This document shows positions 63,537 through 64,000 of a DNA stretch of 64,000 nt, piece after piece. Numbering within the stretch: the first letter of the stretch is position 1; the number at the start of each line of letters is the position of its first letter. The DNA is from Norana najaformis (taxonomy: Eukaryota > Annelida > Clitellata > Crassiclitellata > Hormogastridae). Both the position numbers and the translations under genes were made by a program. The stretch is from contig OZ029916.1 in the NCBI GenBank assembly GCA_964023275.1, positions 43,684,896-43,748,895 of the forward strand, in the 5' to 3' direction. The notes beneath the pieces are model-generated. The model ran no database searches, had not been told where the DNA came from, and saw only the letters and a list, made by a program, of their open reading frames with translations.

Positions 63537-64000
63537 TAAACATGTGAGCCCTACACACGGAGAACGAGCGACAGACGAGCGATATTGGGAAGATGCGTTG
63601 CCCAGAATACAGATGCCTAGGACGGATAGATGCATAGACTTGTCACAAGACTTGGCTGACCCTGCAACTAAGAGAACGATTGGCGTCTCATATTAATGGC
63701 AGTAGTTCCAGAGTCACGAGATGTAGACCATTGGTGAAGAGAAACCCCGTAGAAAAGAAGGCGCGCAAAAAGTCAACGACTATCTCCGGTAAAGGAACGA
63801 ACCCCGTTCTGAGATAAAGCCGTCCTCAGGACATTGCCCATCCAGCAACCGCAGAGTCGGATCCCGACACAAAACTCGACACTTATGCCTCTTTTAAGGA
63901 AGCGGCCAATCAGAATATTTCTTCGACAGGACATAAACTATGGACAAAGATCGCAAGGGAAGGCCATTCTACATCGAAAGTAGAATGAGCAGTGATGCTG

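Overview
The window is animal nuclear DNA, most likely from a marine invertebrate bilaterian. It holds densely split genes, a DEG/ENaC channel (a metazoan family), several tRNA-derived SINE families, RTE and CR1/L2-type LINE sequences, a hAT MITE and abundant microsatellites. I cannot name the phylum from the sequence alone. Exon models were built by hand from homology, splice consensus and reading phase. The M1 peptidase, both cyclotransferase models and the channel each stay in one open frame across all junctions, which supports them.

Layout. Bases 1-24538 (+) carry all but the extreme N-terminus of an M1 zinc aminopeptidase in 21 exons. Its fifth-largest feature is intron 10, which encloses an intact, intronless 1278-codon gene on the opposite strand (10229-14065): a neuropathy-target-esterase-type (PNPLA6/7) patatin phospholipase, apparently a retained retrogene. 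After a 49-50 bp tandem array and repeat-rich spacer come two tandem copies (-) of a gamma-glutamylamine-cyclotransferase-like gene (27870-32264 and 39504-42474). The last intron of the first holds a 5'-truncated RTE LINE inserted into a SINE with a 13-bp target duplication. A 1.85-kb minisatellite abuts the first coding exon of the second copy. Bases 46840-59665 (-) encode a ten-exon DEG/ENaC ion channel. The last 4.3 kb (59700-64000) has no recognisable gene, only repeats and a 91-bp hAT MITE with perfect 8-bp target duplications.

Main discoveries. (1) The DEG/ENaC channel has its thumb region replaced by one 1501-bp exon encoding about 500 residues of Cys-poor, probably helical, heavily sequon-bearing sequence, spliced in frame between the knuckle-side cysteines and the pre-TM2 palm strand; I know of no described channel with this layout. 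(2) Introns of these genes repeatedly begin with tandem repeats that copy the 5' splice site itself; in one case six 42-bp units each re-create a donor in the same reading phase. (3) Four of 33 modelled introns use GC-AG termini, far above the roughly 1% usual in animals. (4) Several unrelated SINE families end in the same GCGCTATAGAAA-type motif plus an ATTAC-type hexamer tail, pointing to one CR1/L2-like LINE as mobiliser. The genes do not form an obvious pathway; the neighbourhood is best read as a repeat-rich stretch of ordinary animal chromosome with one very unusual channel gene.
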